Positions 1 to 7,265 of a stretch of 15,333 nucleotides of DNA are shown piece by piece. Where the stretch lies: positions 1-15,333 of the forward strand of contig JAIPFN010000128.1 in the NCBI GenBank assembly GCA_021736615.1, given 5' to 3'. Position numbers and translations under genes: made by a program. The number at the start of each line of letters is the position of its first letter. Position 1 is the first letter of the stretch. Under the pieces are notes generated by a model, which did no database searches, was not told where the DNA came from, and worked only from the letters and a program-made list of their open reading frames with translations. This stretch comes from Phycisphaerae bacterium (GTDB lineage Bacteria; Planctomycetota; Phycisphaerae; Sedimentisphaerales; Anaerohalosphaeraceae).

Positions 1-405
1 ATCGATAACCGCAAGGCGTTCGGTTTTAACTTTGACCCGAGTCACCTTCACTGGCAGATGGTCGATCCGGTTCAGTTTATCCGTGCGTTTCCAGATCGGA
101 TCTACCACGTTCATATGAAGGACGCGGCGTTGCAGCTTGACGGCAAGAGCGGCATTCTCGCTTCGCACCTGAACTTCGGTAAGCAGAACCGCGGCTGGGA
201 CTTCCGTTCGCTCGGACACGGCGGCGTTGATTTTGAAGAGATCATCCGTGCACTAAACCATATCGATTATGACGGTCCTCTTTCTGTTGAGTGGGAAGAC
301 TGCGGCATGGAGCGTTTCCACGGTGCTACAGAGGCTTGCGATTTCGTCAAGCAGGTTGATTTCTCGCCATCGAATGTTCAGTTCGATGCCGCGTTTGATG
401 ATTAA
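1..405 (+). CDS. Sugar phosphate isomerase/epimerase, C-terminal part (5' truncated)
   Basis: The frame is open from base 1 and ends at TAA 403-405, giving the last 134 residues of a xylose-isomerase-like TIM-barrel enzyme. Visible family signatures are FDPSHLHWQ (fragment residues 11-19), HVHMKD (36-41), a GHGGVDF strand/loop (72-78) and SVEWED (95-100). These supply the Asp, His and Glu side chains that bind a divalent metal in this superfamily. Members isomerise, epimerise or dehydrate sugars and keto-sugars. The insert of about 30 residues between HVHMKD and GHGG is common in versions found beside Gfo/Idh/MocA genes. The N-terminus, and so any export signal, lies outside the window. The gene is followed by 96 bases with two hairpins and then a Tat Gfo/Idh/MocA gene, which suggests one catabolic operon. 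The exact substrate cannot be read from the sequence. Confidence 0.85.
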   Translation: MDNRKAFGFNFDPSHLHWQMVDPVQFIRAFPDRIYHVHMKDAALQLDGKSGILASHLNFGKQNRGWDFRSLGHGGVDFEEIIRALNHIDYDGPLSVEWEDCGMERFHGATEACDFVKQVDFSPSNVQFDAAFDD

Positions 406-409
406 TGAT

Positions 410-424
410 ACGCCCTTCGGGTGT
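410..424 (+). other. Small hairpin right after the isomerase stop codon
   Basis: A six-pair stem (ACGCCC with GGGTGT, one G-U pair, TTC loop) begins five bases after the TAA. No T-run follows, so it is a weak terminator at best. It may protect a 3' end or be part of a processing site together with the next hairpin. Confidence 0.35.
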
Positions 425-441
425 GCAAATTATTTCTGGGT

Positions 442-459
442 CCCGGGCTTATGCCCGGG
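442..459 (+). repeat. Perfect GC-rich palindrome, REP-like hairpin
   Basis: CCCGGGC, loop TTAT, GCCCGGG is a perfect 7-bp stem in an otherwise AT-rich spacer. On RNA it can be lengthened by a U-G and a G-C pair at 440-441/460-461. No T-run follows directly (T-run at 479-486, about 20 bases on), so this is not a classic terminator. It lies between the isomerase and the first Gfo/Idh/MocA gene. It could be a dispersed REP-type element or an mRNA-stabilising structure. Only one copy is present in the window. Confidence 0.5.
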
Positions 460-501
460 GCAACAGATTTTAAATCCATTTTTTTTAATAGGGGCTTTGC
501 T

Positions 502-1791
502 GTGAAAAGACGTGATTTTCTTAAGGCCGGCGTCGGTGCCGTAAGTTTTCCATACCTTATTCCATCTTCTGCGATGGGAAAGGCAGGAACAGTCGCACCG
601 AGTAATCGTATTGTGATGGGCGCTATTGGTACCGGTTCTATGGGTACCGGCGATCTTCGCGGTTTTCTTGGTAAGAACGAGGTTCAGTTTGTCGCTGTTT
701 GCGACGTTGACTCGGTTAACAGGAAAAACGCTAAGAAGCATGTTGACGATAGATACGGCAATCAAGACTGTGCAGATTATGAAGACTATCGCGATCTTAT
801 CGCTCGCGGCGACCTTGACGCAGTTATGCATGCATTGCCGGATCACTGGCATGGGATCGTTTCTGTTGCGTGTGCACGTGCGGGACTGGATATTCACGGA
901 CAAAAACCTCTTGCCAGAACGATCAGGGGCGGCAGGGCGATCAGCGATGCGGTTAAGCAGTACGGTCGTGTATGGCAGACGGGAAGCTGGCAGCGGTCAG
1001 TAGGTTATTTTCATAAAGCAGCCGAACTAGTCAACGCAGGCGTTATCGGCAAGGTTAAATACTGCGAAGTAGGTTTGCCAAATGGTGGCGGCAGCGGGGT
1101 TCTTCCGGTTACACCTGTGCCTGAAAGGCTTAATTATGATATGTGGCTTGGACCTGCCCCCTGGCGTGAACATGTAGCCTTGAATGGTGATACAGTGCAC
1201 TGGAACTGGCGTTGGGTAATGGATTACTCCGGCGGTCAGCTTACCGACTGGGCCGGTCATCATATCGATATCGCTCACTGGGGTCTTGGTTTGGATAACA
1301 CCGGGCCTGTTTCGATCACCGAGGCGAAGGGCGTGTATCCGACAGAGGGAACTTACGATGTGCCTACCGCTTACAGGTTCAAGAATACATATGCCAACGG
1401 CGTTGAGATAGTAGTCGCTAACGAATCGCAGCAGCCGCATGGTATGGGCGCATGCTGGTACGGCGAGAACGGTCAGTGGATACATGTCAAACGCGGCGGG
1501 ATGAAAGCCAGCTCGCCAGAGATTTTAAAGACTGTACTTGGACCCAATGACAAGCGGCTTTATAAGAGTACCGACCACATGCAGAATTTCCTCGATTGTG
1601 TTAAGGACAGAAAAAAAACGATCACCCCGGTAGAGACAGCTCATAGGTCGATCAGTGCCGGACTGCTTGGTGAGATCGCGATGCTTACGGGCAGGGATCT
1701 TAAGTGGGATCTTGTTAAGGAAACGTTTATCGGTGACGAGGCGGCGAACCGCTACCTGTCACGCCCGTTCCGTACACCGTGGCACTACTAA
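502..1791 (+). CDS. Tat-exported Gfo/Idh/MocA family oxidoreductase (1 of 3)
   Basis: This is a 429-residue NAD(P)-dependent sugar oxidoreductase of the Gfo/Idh/MocA family. The chosen start is GTG 502, preceded by AGGGG at 490-494, and it places a twin-arginine signal (KRRDFLKAG) at the very N-terminus. The frame stays open to a GTG at 421, but that would bury the Tat signal. The Rossmann-fold nucleotide site is AIGTGSMGTG (41-50). QKP (134-136) carries the catalytic lysine of the family's EKP motif. LTDWAGHHIDIAHW is the C-terminal-domain substrate/catalytic motif with conserved histidines. WLGPAPW is typical of the exported subgroup. Tat export implies folding with bound cofactor before crossing the membrane. 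It lies between an isomerase/epimerase and a ThuA protein. The related GH109 glycosidases share this fold and Tat export, so a NAD-dependent glycosidase is an alternative. Confidence 0.9.
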   Translation: MKRRDFLKAGVGAVSFPYLIPSSAMGKAGTVAPSNRIVMGAIGTGSMGTGDLRGFLGKNEVQFVAVCDVDSVNRKNAKKHVDDRYGNQDCADYEDYRDLIARGDLDAVMHALPDHWHGIVSVACARAGLDIHGQKPLARTIRGGRAISDAVKQYGRVWQTGSWQRSVGYFHKAAELVNAGVIGKVKYCEVGLPNGGGSGVLPVTPVPERLNYDMWLGPAPWREHVALNGDTVHWNWRWVMDYSGGQLTDWAGHHIDIAHWGLGLDNTGPVSITEAKGVYPTEGTYDVPTAYRFKNTYANGVEIVVANESQQPHGMGACWYGENGQWIHVKRGGMKASSPEILKTVLGPNDKRLYKSTDHMQNFLDCVKDRKKTITPVETAHRSISAGLLGEIAMLTGRDLKWDLVKETFIGDEAANRYLSRPFRTPWHY

Positions 1792-1793
1792 CA

Positions 1794-1833
1794 ATTTATA
1801 ATTGATTATTTATGATTTATAATTGAATGATTC
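1794..1833 (+). repeat. AT-rich heptad tandem repeat upstream of the ThuA-HEAT gene
   Basis: Read in register from 1799, the spacer is made of 7-base units TAATTGA, TTATTTA, TGATTTA, TAATTGA. The 12-mer ATTTATAATTGA occurs twice, at 1794-1805 and 1815-1826, exactly 21 bases apart. Similar 7-base-period arrays sit upstream of three other genes in the window. The function is unknown. Confidence 0.6.
1795..1823 (+). promoter_or_regulatory. Possible sigma70-type promoter inside the heptad array
   Basis: TTTATA (1795-1800), a 17-base spacer and a perfect TATAAT (1818-1823) could form a promoter for the ThuA-HEAT gene. A second TATAAT at 1797-1802 lacks a partner. Because the array is AT-rich and repetitive, chance matches are likely. 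Confidence 0.3.
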
Positions 1834-1845
1834 GGCCCTAGCCGA
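1832..1845 (+). promoter_or_regulatory. 5'-UTR hairpin upstream of the ThuA-HEAT gene
   Basis: TCGGC, loop CCTA, GCCGA forms a perfect 5-bp stem. AGCC/GGCT at 1840-1849 could pair instead, so two small structures compete. It lies 15 bases before the GAGAGGT ribosome binding site (1860-1866) and would be at the 5' end of a transcript made from the proposed TATAAT at 1818. No T-run follows, so it is not a terminator. Confidence 0.35.
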
Positions 1846-1872
1846 GGCTTAATATATATGAGAGGTATTGAA

Positions 1873-4716
1873 ATGGGTTCTTTATTGAAAAAAATAGTCG
1901 TTTGTGTTTTTATGATCGGTATTGCCGGCTGTGCTTTTGCTGTTAATGAAGATGAGATCGCTAAGATTAATGCGGCGGCTCCGACGAAGGCTCCTGCTTC
2001 GCCTAAGAAGACGCGTAAGGTTCTGGTGTTTAGTTTGTGTAAAGGTTGGAAGCACGGTTGTATTCCGTACTGGGAACAAGCATTAAGTATTATGGGCGAA
2101 AAGACCGGAGCATTTACGGTTGATCACAGCATAGACATGAGCGTTTTTACCGCAGATAACTTGAAACAGTACGATGCGATCTGCTTCAACAATACGACCA
2201 AGCTGGAGCCGGATGCCGTTCAGCAAAAAGCGATCATGGATTTTATTACCGGCGGCAAAGGCATCGTCGGCGTCCACGCGGCTACTGATAATTTTTATAA
2301 TTGGCCCGAAGGCAATATGATGATGGGGGGCGTGTTTACCGGGCATCCGTGGGGCGGCGGAGGTACTTGGGCCGTTAAGATCGACGATCCGGAACATCCA
2401 TTGATGAAGATGTTTGCAGGTAAAGGATTCAAGATTAACGACGAGATATATCGCACTGATGAACCGCAGTATACCAGGAGCAATCAGCGAGTTTTGATGA
2501 GCCTGGATATGTCGGATGAGAAAACAAAAAACGCCGGGGGTGTTAAACCTTCCGATATGGATACCGGTATCAGTTGGATCAAGTCAGTTGGCAAGGGTCG
2601 GCTGTTCTACTGCTCTTTAGGGCATAATAATCATCTGACCTGGTACAAGCCTTTACTGGAACATTATCTTGCAGGTATCCAGTTTGCGATGGGTGATCTT
2701 GATGTTGATACTGCTCCGGTACTTCCCTTTGCAGGCGAGATAGGTCCGGATATTCGAACGCTACTTAAACCCGTTATGGCTTTTGAGTATGGCAAGTCGC
2801 GAAAGCCTCTTATCGATTTTGAAAATGTGCTTAAACAGGCTTCGAGTTCTCCGGAGCGTTTGCAGTCTATTGAGAGTAGTATGTGCAGCGAACTCCTTAG
2901 CGGCGGAACAAACGCTGGTAAGCAGTTTATTTGTCAGAAACTTGGGCTTATAGGAACTTCGCAGTCTGCGGTTCCTTTGGGTTTGGTGCTTAAGATTACC
3001 CCAGAAATATCAGCAGATGCGATTATGGCTTTGGAACGTATTGGAGGCAGTGCTGTAGAAAACGTTCTTCTTGACAATCTTGACAGTGCGCAAGGTGATG
3101 TCAAGGTCGGTATTATCAATGCTCTCGGTTCATTAAAGAGTAATCAGTCTGTTGAGGTGATCGGTGCTTTGGCACTTTCTTCGGATAAGAAGGTTGCAGT
3201 TGCTGCTATCGCGGCACTAAACAATATAGGTACACGCAAGGCAAGTGAGAAACTGTCGGCCGTATTGAAAAAAGTCGATCCTACATTGAAGGCGGTTGTC
3301 CAGGGGGCAATAATCGAGTGCGTAAATAAAGCTCCCGCGGGAGACTGGAAGTTCGACGTATGCAAGTCAGTATACGATAGTTCTGCAACGCCTGAGGTCA
3401 AGGCGGCGGCTTTGAAGGGTATAGTTTCGTCGCTGGGCAATAGAGCCGGCGAAACGATTGTTGCGGGATTGAAATCCGATGAGCCGGCGGTTGTTGATGC
3501 GGCTGTTTCGTGCATTGGCGATGTTAAACGCGTTAAGGTAGTAGCGGGGATTTTCGGCTGTTTCGATGACCTTGGCGCCGACGCTCAGTTTAAGCTTTTA
3601 AGCTGCGGCGAACAAATGGGTACTCCGGCTGTTTCCGATGCTGCGTTTAAGAGTGTTTCCAGCGATGATGAGAAGATTCGTATTGTTGCGATTAAGGCTC
3701 TAAGTAAAGTAGGCGGCGTAAAAGCGGTTAGTGTCCTTGTCGACAAGATTTTGAATTCCTCCGGCACTGAGCAGGCAGTTGCTCGTGAGAGTCTCTACCT
3801 TCTTTCGGGTCCAGGCGTTGACGAAGAAATTGTTTTGCTTGCAAAGAAAAACAAACAGACCGAACTTATTCAGGCGGTTGGCTACAGAAAGATTGCCGGT
3901 GCCGTTGGTATGCTTGCGGAATTGACCGCTTCGTCCGATACGAATGTTGCCACACAGGCTTTCAGGTCGCTTGCTATGGCAGGGACGAGCGATGATATTG
4001 AACTGGCCGTAGGTTTGCTGGTTAATCTCAAAAATGAATCTCTGCGGCCTGAGGCAGAAAAATGCCTTGCCGAAATCATTGTTTCAAATGACGTTAATAT
4101 TAAGCCTCTTATTTCTGCGATTGAGTCAGCAAAGGATACTAAGCTGCAAGTTTCATTAGTAATGGCCCTGGGCAAAACCGGTGTAGATAAAGCCTTTGGT
4201 GTTTTATACGATATTATCACCGATGCCGGGAAATCCGACGAAGTTAAGATCGCAGCGATTGCCGCACTTTCTGACTCCAGCAACGGCAATGTGGTTTCGT
4301 ACCTTATGAAAGCTTATGAGAATTTGTCGAACAAGTACCAAAAGGCTCTTGCTTTTAAAGGCATAGTTAAGACCATACCGCTTAATGGCGGGGGAAATAC
4401 CCAGGTTAAGATCGAACTGTTTAAAAAAGCTCTTGGGATGTCTTCCAGTGAAGATGAGAAAAAACTGGTCTTTTCGGAAGTTTCTAAAATCCATAACGTT
4501 GATACGCTTAAGTTTGTAATGTCTTATATTGAAGACCCTGTGTTGAAGGACGATGCGGCTGGGGCGGCAATTTCGATTGCCTACAGGTTGTCCGAAAACC
4601 GGAACAAGCAAAACAGGGATGCTGCAAGACAGGCGATGGAAAAGGTCATGGAAGTTTCTTCTAATGACCAGACCAAGAGCAAAGCAAAACGCGTTCTTGA
4701 CGGGATAAAAGATTAA
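1873..4716 (+). CDS. Exported ThuA domain protein with C-terminal HEAT repeats
   Basis: This protein has 947 residues. The start ATG 1873 is preferred over the in-frame ATG 1858 because GAGAGGT at 1860-1866 is correctly spaced for it. Residues 1-23 are a hydrophobic signal with a possible lipobox (IAGC, Cys20), so it is exported and perhaps lipid-anchored. Residues 49-275 form a ThuA domain (class I glutamine-amidotransferase-like fold) with GVHAATD (133-139), GHPW (157-160) and SLGHN (248-252). ThuA proteins act in trehalose/3-keto-sugar metabolism, but their reaction is not firmly known. From about residue 330 to the end the chain is alpha-helical with recurring A-x-x-AL-x-x-IG units, that is HEAT repeats, usually a protein-binding scaffold. 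No CxxCH haem motif is present, unlike some planctomycete ThuA fusions. It sits between two Tat Gfo/Idh/MocA genes. Confidence 0.85.
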   Translation: MGSLLKKIVVCVFMIGIAGCAFAVNEDEIAKINAAAPTKAPASPKKTRKVLVFSLCKGWKHGCIPYWEQALSIMGEKTGAFTVDHSIDMSVFTADNLKQYDAICFNNTTKLEPDAVQQKAIMDFITGGKGIVGVHAATDNFYNWPEGNMMMGGVFTGHPWGGGGTWAVKIDDPEHPLMKMFAGKGFKINDEIYRTDEPQYTRSNQRVLMSLDMSDEKTKNAGGVKPSDMDTGISWIKSVGKGRLFYCSLGHNNHLTWYKPLLEHYLAGIQFAMGDLDVDTAPVLPFAGEIGPDIRTLLKPVMAFEYGKSRKPLIDFENVLKQASSSPERLQSIESSMCSELLSGGTNAGKQFICQKLGLIGTSQSAVPLGLVLKITPEISADAIMALERIGGSAVENVLLDNLDSAQGDVKVGIINALGSLKSNQSVEVIGALALSSDKKVAVAAIAALNNIGTRKASEKLSAVLKKVDPTLKAVVQGAIIECVNKAPAGDWKFDVCKSVYDSSATPEVKAAALKGIVSSLGNRAGETIVAGLKSDEPAVVDAAVSCIGDVKRVKVVAGIFGCFDDLGADAQFKLLSCGEQMGTPAVSDAAFKSVSSDDEKIRIVAIKALSKVGGVKAVSVLVDKILNSSGTEQAVARESLYLLSGPGVDEEIVLLAKKNKQTELIQAVGYRKIAGAVGMLAELTASSDTNVATQAFRSLAMAGTSDDIELAVGLLVNLKNESLRPEAEKCLAEIIVSNDVNIKPLISAIESAKDTKLQVSLVMALGKTGVDKAFGVLYDIITDAGKSDEVKIAAIAALSDSSNGNVVSYLMKAYENLSNKYQKALAFKGIVKTIPLNGGGNTQVKIELFKKALGMSSSEDEKKLVFSEVSKIHNVDTLKFVMSYIEDPVLKDDAAGAAISIAYRLSENRNKQNRDAARQAMEKVMEVSSNDQTKSKAKRVLDGIKD

Positions 4717-4740
4717 GCCGGTTTGTTTGTGAGCAGGATT

Positions 4741-4768
4741 TTTAATATTTAAAGTTTATTTTTAAGGT
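4741..4768 (+). repeat. TTTA-led heptad array before the second Gfo/Idh/MocA gene
   Basis: Units TTTAATA, TTTAAAG, TTTATTT and TTAAGGT start every 7 bases from 4741. The last unit contains the ribosome binding site AAGG (4764-4767), eight bases before ATG 4776. It is less regular than the arrays at 1794 and 6119, and chance is possible in such AT-rich sequence. Confidence 0.35.
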
Positions 4769-4775
4769 ATTTACA

Positions 4776-6119
4776 ATGAAACTGACACGTCGTAATTTCA
4801 TGTCATCGGCAGCGGCTGCTGGTGCTGCTTTTACTATAGTCCCAAGTCACGTTCTCGGCGGCACAAAGTATATCGCTCCAAGTGAAAAGCTTAACATCGC
4901 CGCTATTGGTTCCGGGGGTAAGGGTTTTGACAATATCAATGCGTGCAGCAAAGAAAATATTGTCGCGCTTTGCGATGTCGATTACGCCCGCGCAGCCCGG
5001 ACATTCGAGAAATATCCGAATGCCAAACGGTTTAAGGATTTCCGTGTTATGCTTGATGAGATGGATAAGGACATCGACGCAGTTATCGTCGCTACCCCTG
5101 ACCATACTCATGCCGTCGCTGCAATGAAATCGATGAAGATGGGCAAACATGTTTACTGCCAAAAACCTCTGACTCATACGGTTTATGAGGCTAGAAAGCT
5201 TACTGAAACTGCCCGCGAAATGGGTGTTGCTACGCAGATGGGTAACCAGGGCCATTCCGGCAGCGGTTGCAGACGTATTACGGAATGGATCGCCGACGGT
5301 GCTATCGGTGACGTAAGAGAGGTTCACTGCTGGACGAACAGGCCCGTATGGCCGCAGGGCATTTTGCGTCCGACGGATACGCCGCCCATACCGAAAGACC
5401 TAGACTGGGATCTTTGGCTTGGACCTGCCCCGGTTCGTCCGTACAATCCGGCGTATCTTCCGTTTAACTGGAGGGCGTGGTATGACTTTGGCTGCGGGGC
5501 ACTCGGTGATATGGCTTGTCATATTATGGATGCGGCATACATGGCGCTCGATCTGAAGTATCCGACCAGCGTGCAGGCAAGCCGCGGCGAACAGGTTCAG
5601 GAAATGTGGAAACGCGTTGAAAACAATGAGACCTATCCGAACGCTTCGGTCGTGCATTACTCGTTCCCGGCTCGAGGGGAAATGCCTCCAGTCAAAGTGC
5701 ATTGGTACGACGGCGGAATCCTCCCGGAAATCCCGGAAGAGCTCGGTTCTCGCGGTCTGGGCGACAGCGGTACTATCTTCGTAGGCGATAAGGGAAAAAT
5801 CGTGTCATATACGTATGGCAACGATCCGATGCTTCTTCCGAGTTCGCTGCATAAATCTTATAAGCAGCCCGAACCGACAATCAAGCGGATCAAAGGCAGC
5901 CACGAGCAGAACTGGATCGACGCATGCAAGGGCGGTGACCCTGCATGTTCTAACTTCGATTATTCAGGTCCGTTCACCGAGATGGTCGTTATGGGCAATT
6001 TCGCTATCAGGATGCCCGGAAAACTGCTCATGTGGGACGGCCCGAATATGAAGGTTACAAATAATGAAGCGGCTAATGCACTTGTACACAAAGAATACCG
6101 CAAAGGCTGGACGCTTTAG
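4776..6119 (+). CDS. Tat-exported Gfo/Idh/MocA family oxidoreductase (2 of 3)
   Basis: This 447-residue enzyme starts at ATG 4776, eight bases after AAGG. TRRNFMSSAAAAGAAF at the N-terminus is a twin-arginine signal with a likely cleavage near residue 28. GSGGKG (45-50) is the nucleotide-binding loop, DVDYARAA follows the second strand, CQKP (128-131) holds the catalytic lysine Lys130, and GALGDMACHIMD is the C-terminal-domain motif with the active-site histidine. WLGPAPVRPYNP marks the same exported subgroup as the first enzyme. The predicted role is oxidation or reduction of a sugar or glycoside outside the cytoplasm with tightly held NAD(H). It is 59 bases after the ThuA-HEAT gene and 46 bases before an exported isomerase/epimerase, so probably co-transcribed with both. 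The substrate is not determinable. A GH109-like glycosidase activity is the main alternative. Confidence 0.9.
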   Translation: MKLTRRNFMSSAAAAGAAFTIVPSHVLGGTKYIAPSEKLNIAAIGSGGKGFDNINACSKENIVALCDVDYARAARTFEKYPNAKRFKDFRVMLDEMDKDIDAVIVATPDHTHAVAAMKSMKMGKHVYCQKPLTHTVYEARKLTETAREMGVATQMGNQGHSGSGCRRITEWIADGAIGDVREVHCWTNRPVWPQGILRPTDTPPIPKDLDWDLWLGPAPVRPYNPAYLPFNWRAWYDFGCGALGDMACHIMDAAYMALDLKYPTSVQASRGEQVQEMWKRVENNETYPNASVVHYSFPARGEMPPVKVHWYDGGILPEIPEELGSRGLGDSGTIFVGDKGKIVSYTYGNDPMLLPSSLHKSYKQPEPTIKRIKGSHEQNWIDACKGGDPACSNFDYSGPFTEMVVMGNFAIRMPGKLLMWDGPNMKVTNNEAANALVHKEYRKGWTL

Positions 6120-6153
6120 AATTGATTATTGATTATTTATAAACGATTATTTA
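6119..6153 (+). repeat. AT-rich heptad tandem repeat upstream of the exported isomerase
   Basis: Beginning at the last base of the preceding stop codon, units GAATTGA, TTATTGA, TTATTTA, TAAACGA, TTATTTA run for five 7-base periods and end at the ribosome binding site AAGGG (6152-6156). The 11-mer AATTGATTATT (6120-6130) is identical to 1800-1810 upstream of the ThuA-HEAT gene. Confidence 0.6.
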
Positions 6154-6165
6154 AGGGAAAAAATT

Positions 6166-7161
6166 ATGTTTAAGAAAAGTTTACTTGTTGCATTGATGGT
6201 TGTTGTTATGTTGTCCGGTTTTTCGTTTGCTGCCGATGCGAAGAAGCCTGATGAAAGAACTCGTACAGGCCGTAGGGGCGGTAACAGAGAAAGATGGCCT
6301 CTTGCTGTTCAGGCGTATTCGTTCAGGAATTTTTCGCTTTTTGAAGCTATTGAAAAAGCTCAAGAAGCCGGCCTGAAATTTCTGGAAGCCTATCCGAATC
6401 AGATAATCAGCAAGGAAATCATCGCTGAAGACGGCAAACCCGTAAAACTGTGGTTCAACATTTCGCCTGAGATCAAACAGCAGATCAAGGACAAACTGAA
6501 AAAACATGACGTAAGGATGATTAACTTTGGTGTTACATGGTTGTCGAGTAAAGAACCGGAATTGCGACAGGCATTTGACTTTGCCAAAGAAATGGGTATA
6601 CGCACACTGATTTGTGAGCCGGATATCGACAACATGCCGCTCATCGACAAACTGGCCAATGAGTACAAAATCAAGGTTGGTATCCATAACCACCCTAATC
6701 CATCTAAGTACTGGAACCCGGATACTGTTCTCAAGGCCCTCGAGGGTAGAAGCAGGATGGTTGGAGCAACGGCAGATACCGGTCACTGGTGCAGGTCGGG
6801 CCTGGATCCCGTCGAGCAGATCAAAAAGCTAAATGGACGCATTGTCAGCTTACATCTTAAGGATCTTAAGGATTTTGGCACGAAAAAAACACACGATGTC
6901 CCGTACGGCACGGGAACGAGCAAAGTAAAAGAAGTTCTTGAAGAATTAAATAAACAGGGTTTCAGAGGCGTCTTTTCTATTGAGTACGAACATAACTGGA
7001 ATGATTCGGTACCGGAAATCAAGGAATGTGTGGCATTCTTTAACAAAACAAAAGCCGAGTTAAAGCCTGTTAGAAGTGAAAGAGAGCCAAGAGGCGATAG
7101 ACAAAAGACCGACAATGACAAAAAACAGCCAAATAATGCAGATAAAGCAGAAAAGAAATAA
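6166..7161 (+). CDS. Secreted sugar phosphate isomerase/epimerase (xylose isomerase-like TIM barrel)
   Basis: This protein has 331 residues with a clear Sec signal peptide (FKKSLLVALMVVVMLSGFSF; cleavage probably near FAA-DA, residues 22-24) and no twin arginine. ATG 6166 follows AAGGGA at a good distance. The mature part is a xylose-isomerase-like barrel: LAVQAYSFRN (46-55), LEAYPNQ (73-79), CEP (150-152), GIHNHPNP (172-179), ADTGHW (203-208), SLHLKD (228-233) and SIEYE (271-275) supply the expected metal-binding Glu/Asp/His residues. Exported homologues usually act on keto-sugars or glycosides made by neighbouring Gfo/Idh/MocA enzymes rather than on phosphorylated sugars, so the family name may mislead. 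Residues from about 296 form a low-complexity, highly charged tail rich in Lys, Arg, Asp and Gln. It is flanked on both sides by Tat Gfo/Idh/MocA genes. Confidence 0.88.
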   Translation: MFKKSLLVALMVVVMLSGFSFAADAKKPDERTRTGRRGGNRERWPLAVQAYSFRNFSLFEAIEKAQEAGLKFLEAYPNQIISKEIIAEDGKPVKLWFNISPEIKQQIKDKLKKHDVRMINFGVTWLSSKEPELRQAFDFAKEMGIRTLICEPDIDNMPLIDKLANEYKIKVGIHNHPNPSKYWNPDTVLKALEGRSRMVGATADTGHWCRSGLDPVEQIKKLNGRIVSLHLKDLKDFGTKKTHDVPYGTGTSKVKEVLEELNKQGFRGVFSIEYEHNWNDSVPEIKECVAFFNKTKAELKPVRSEREPRGDRQKTDNDKKQPNNADKAEKK

Positions 7162-7195
7162 AAAAGTTGCTGATATTTCTACTTAAAGAAACTAT

Positions 7196-7222
7196 TTGCA
7201 ATTGTTAGGCTTTTTTTATACT
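7196..7222 (+). promoter_or_regulatory. Tentative promoter before the third Gfo/Idh/MocA gene
   Basis: TTGCAA (7196-7201) and TATACT (7217-7222) are separated by 15 bases, shorter than ideal. A T-run lies between them (7211-7217). The 104-base spacer otherwise shows only weak stems and the ribosome binding site GGAGAA (7252-7257). It may let this gene be expressed separately, but read-through from upstream is equally likely. Confidence 0.3.
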
Positions 7223-7265
7223 ATAAGAAAAAATCTTTTTAGTTATATTTTGGAGAATCAAAAAA

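Noticed and set aside
442..459. Palindrome as an intrinsic terminator for the isomerase
   Set aside because: No T-run follows the stem directly; the nearest T-run is about 20 bases later.
421..501. Upstream extension of the first Gfo/Idh/MocA gene to GTG 421
   Set aside because: It would put 27 residues ahead of the Tat signal and translate through the palindrome. GTG 502 has a ribosome binding site and places the twin arginines at the N-terminus.
430..903. Minus-strand open frame of 157 codons opposite the first Gfo/Idh/MocA gene
   Set aside because: No ribosome binding site or recognisable domain; it overlaps a certain gene and the palindrome.
1858..1872. ATG 1858 as start of the ThuA-HEAT gene
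   Set aside because: The ribosome binding site GAGAGGT lies inside that extension and is correctly spaced for ATG 1873, which starts a normal signal peptide.
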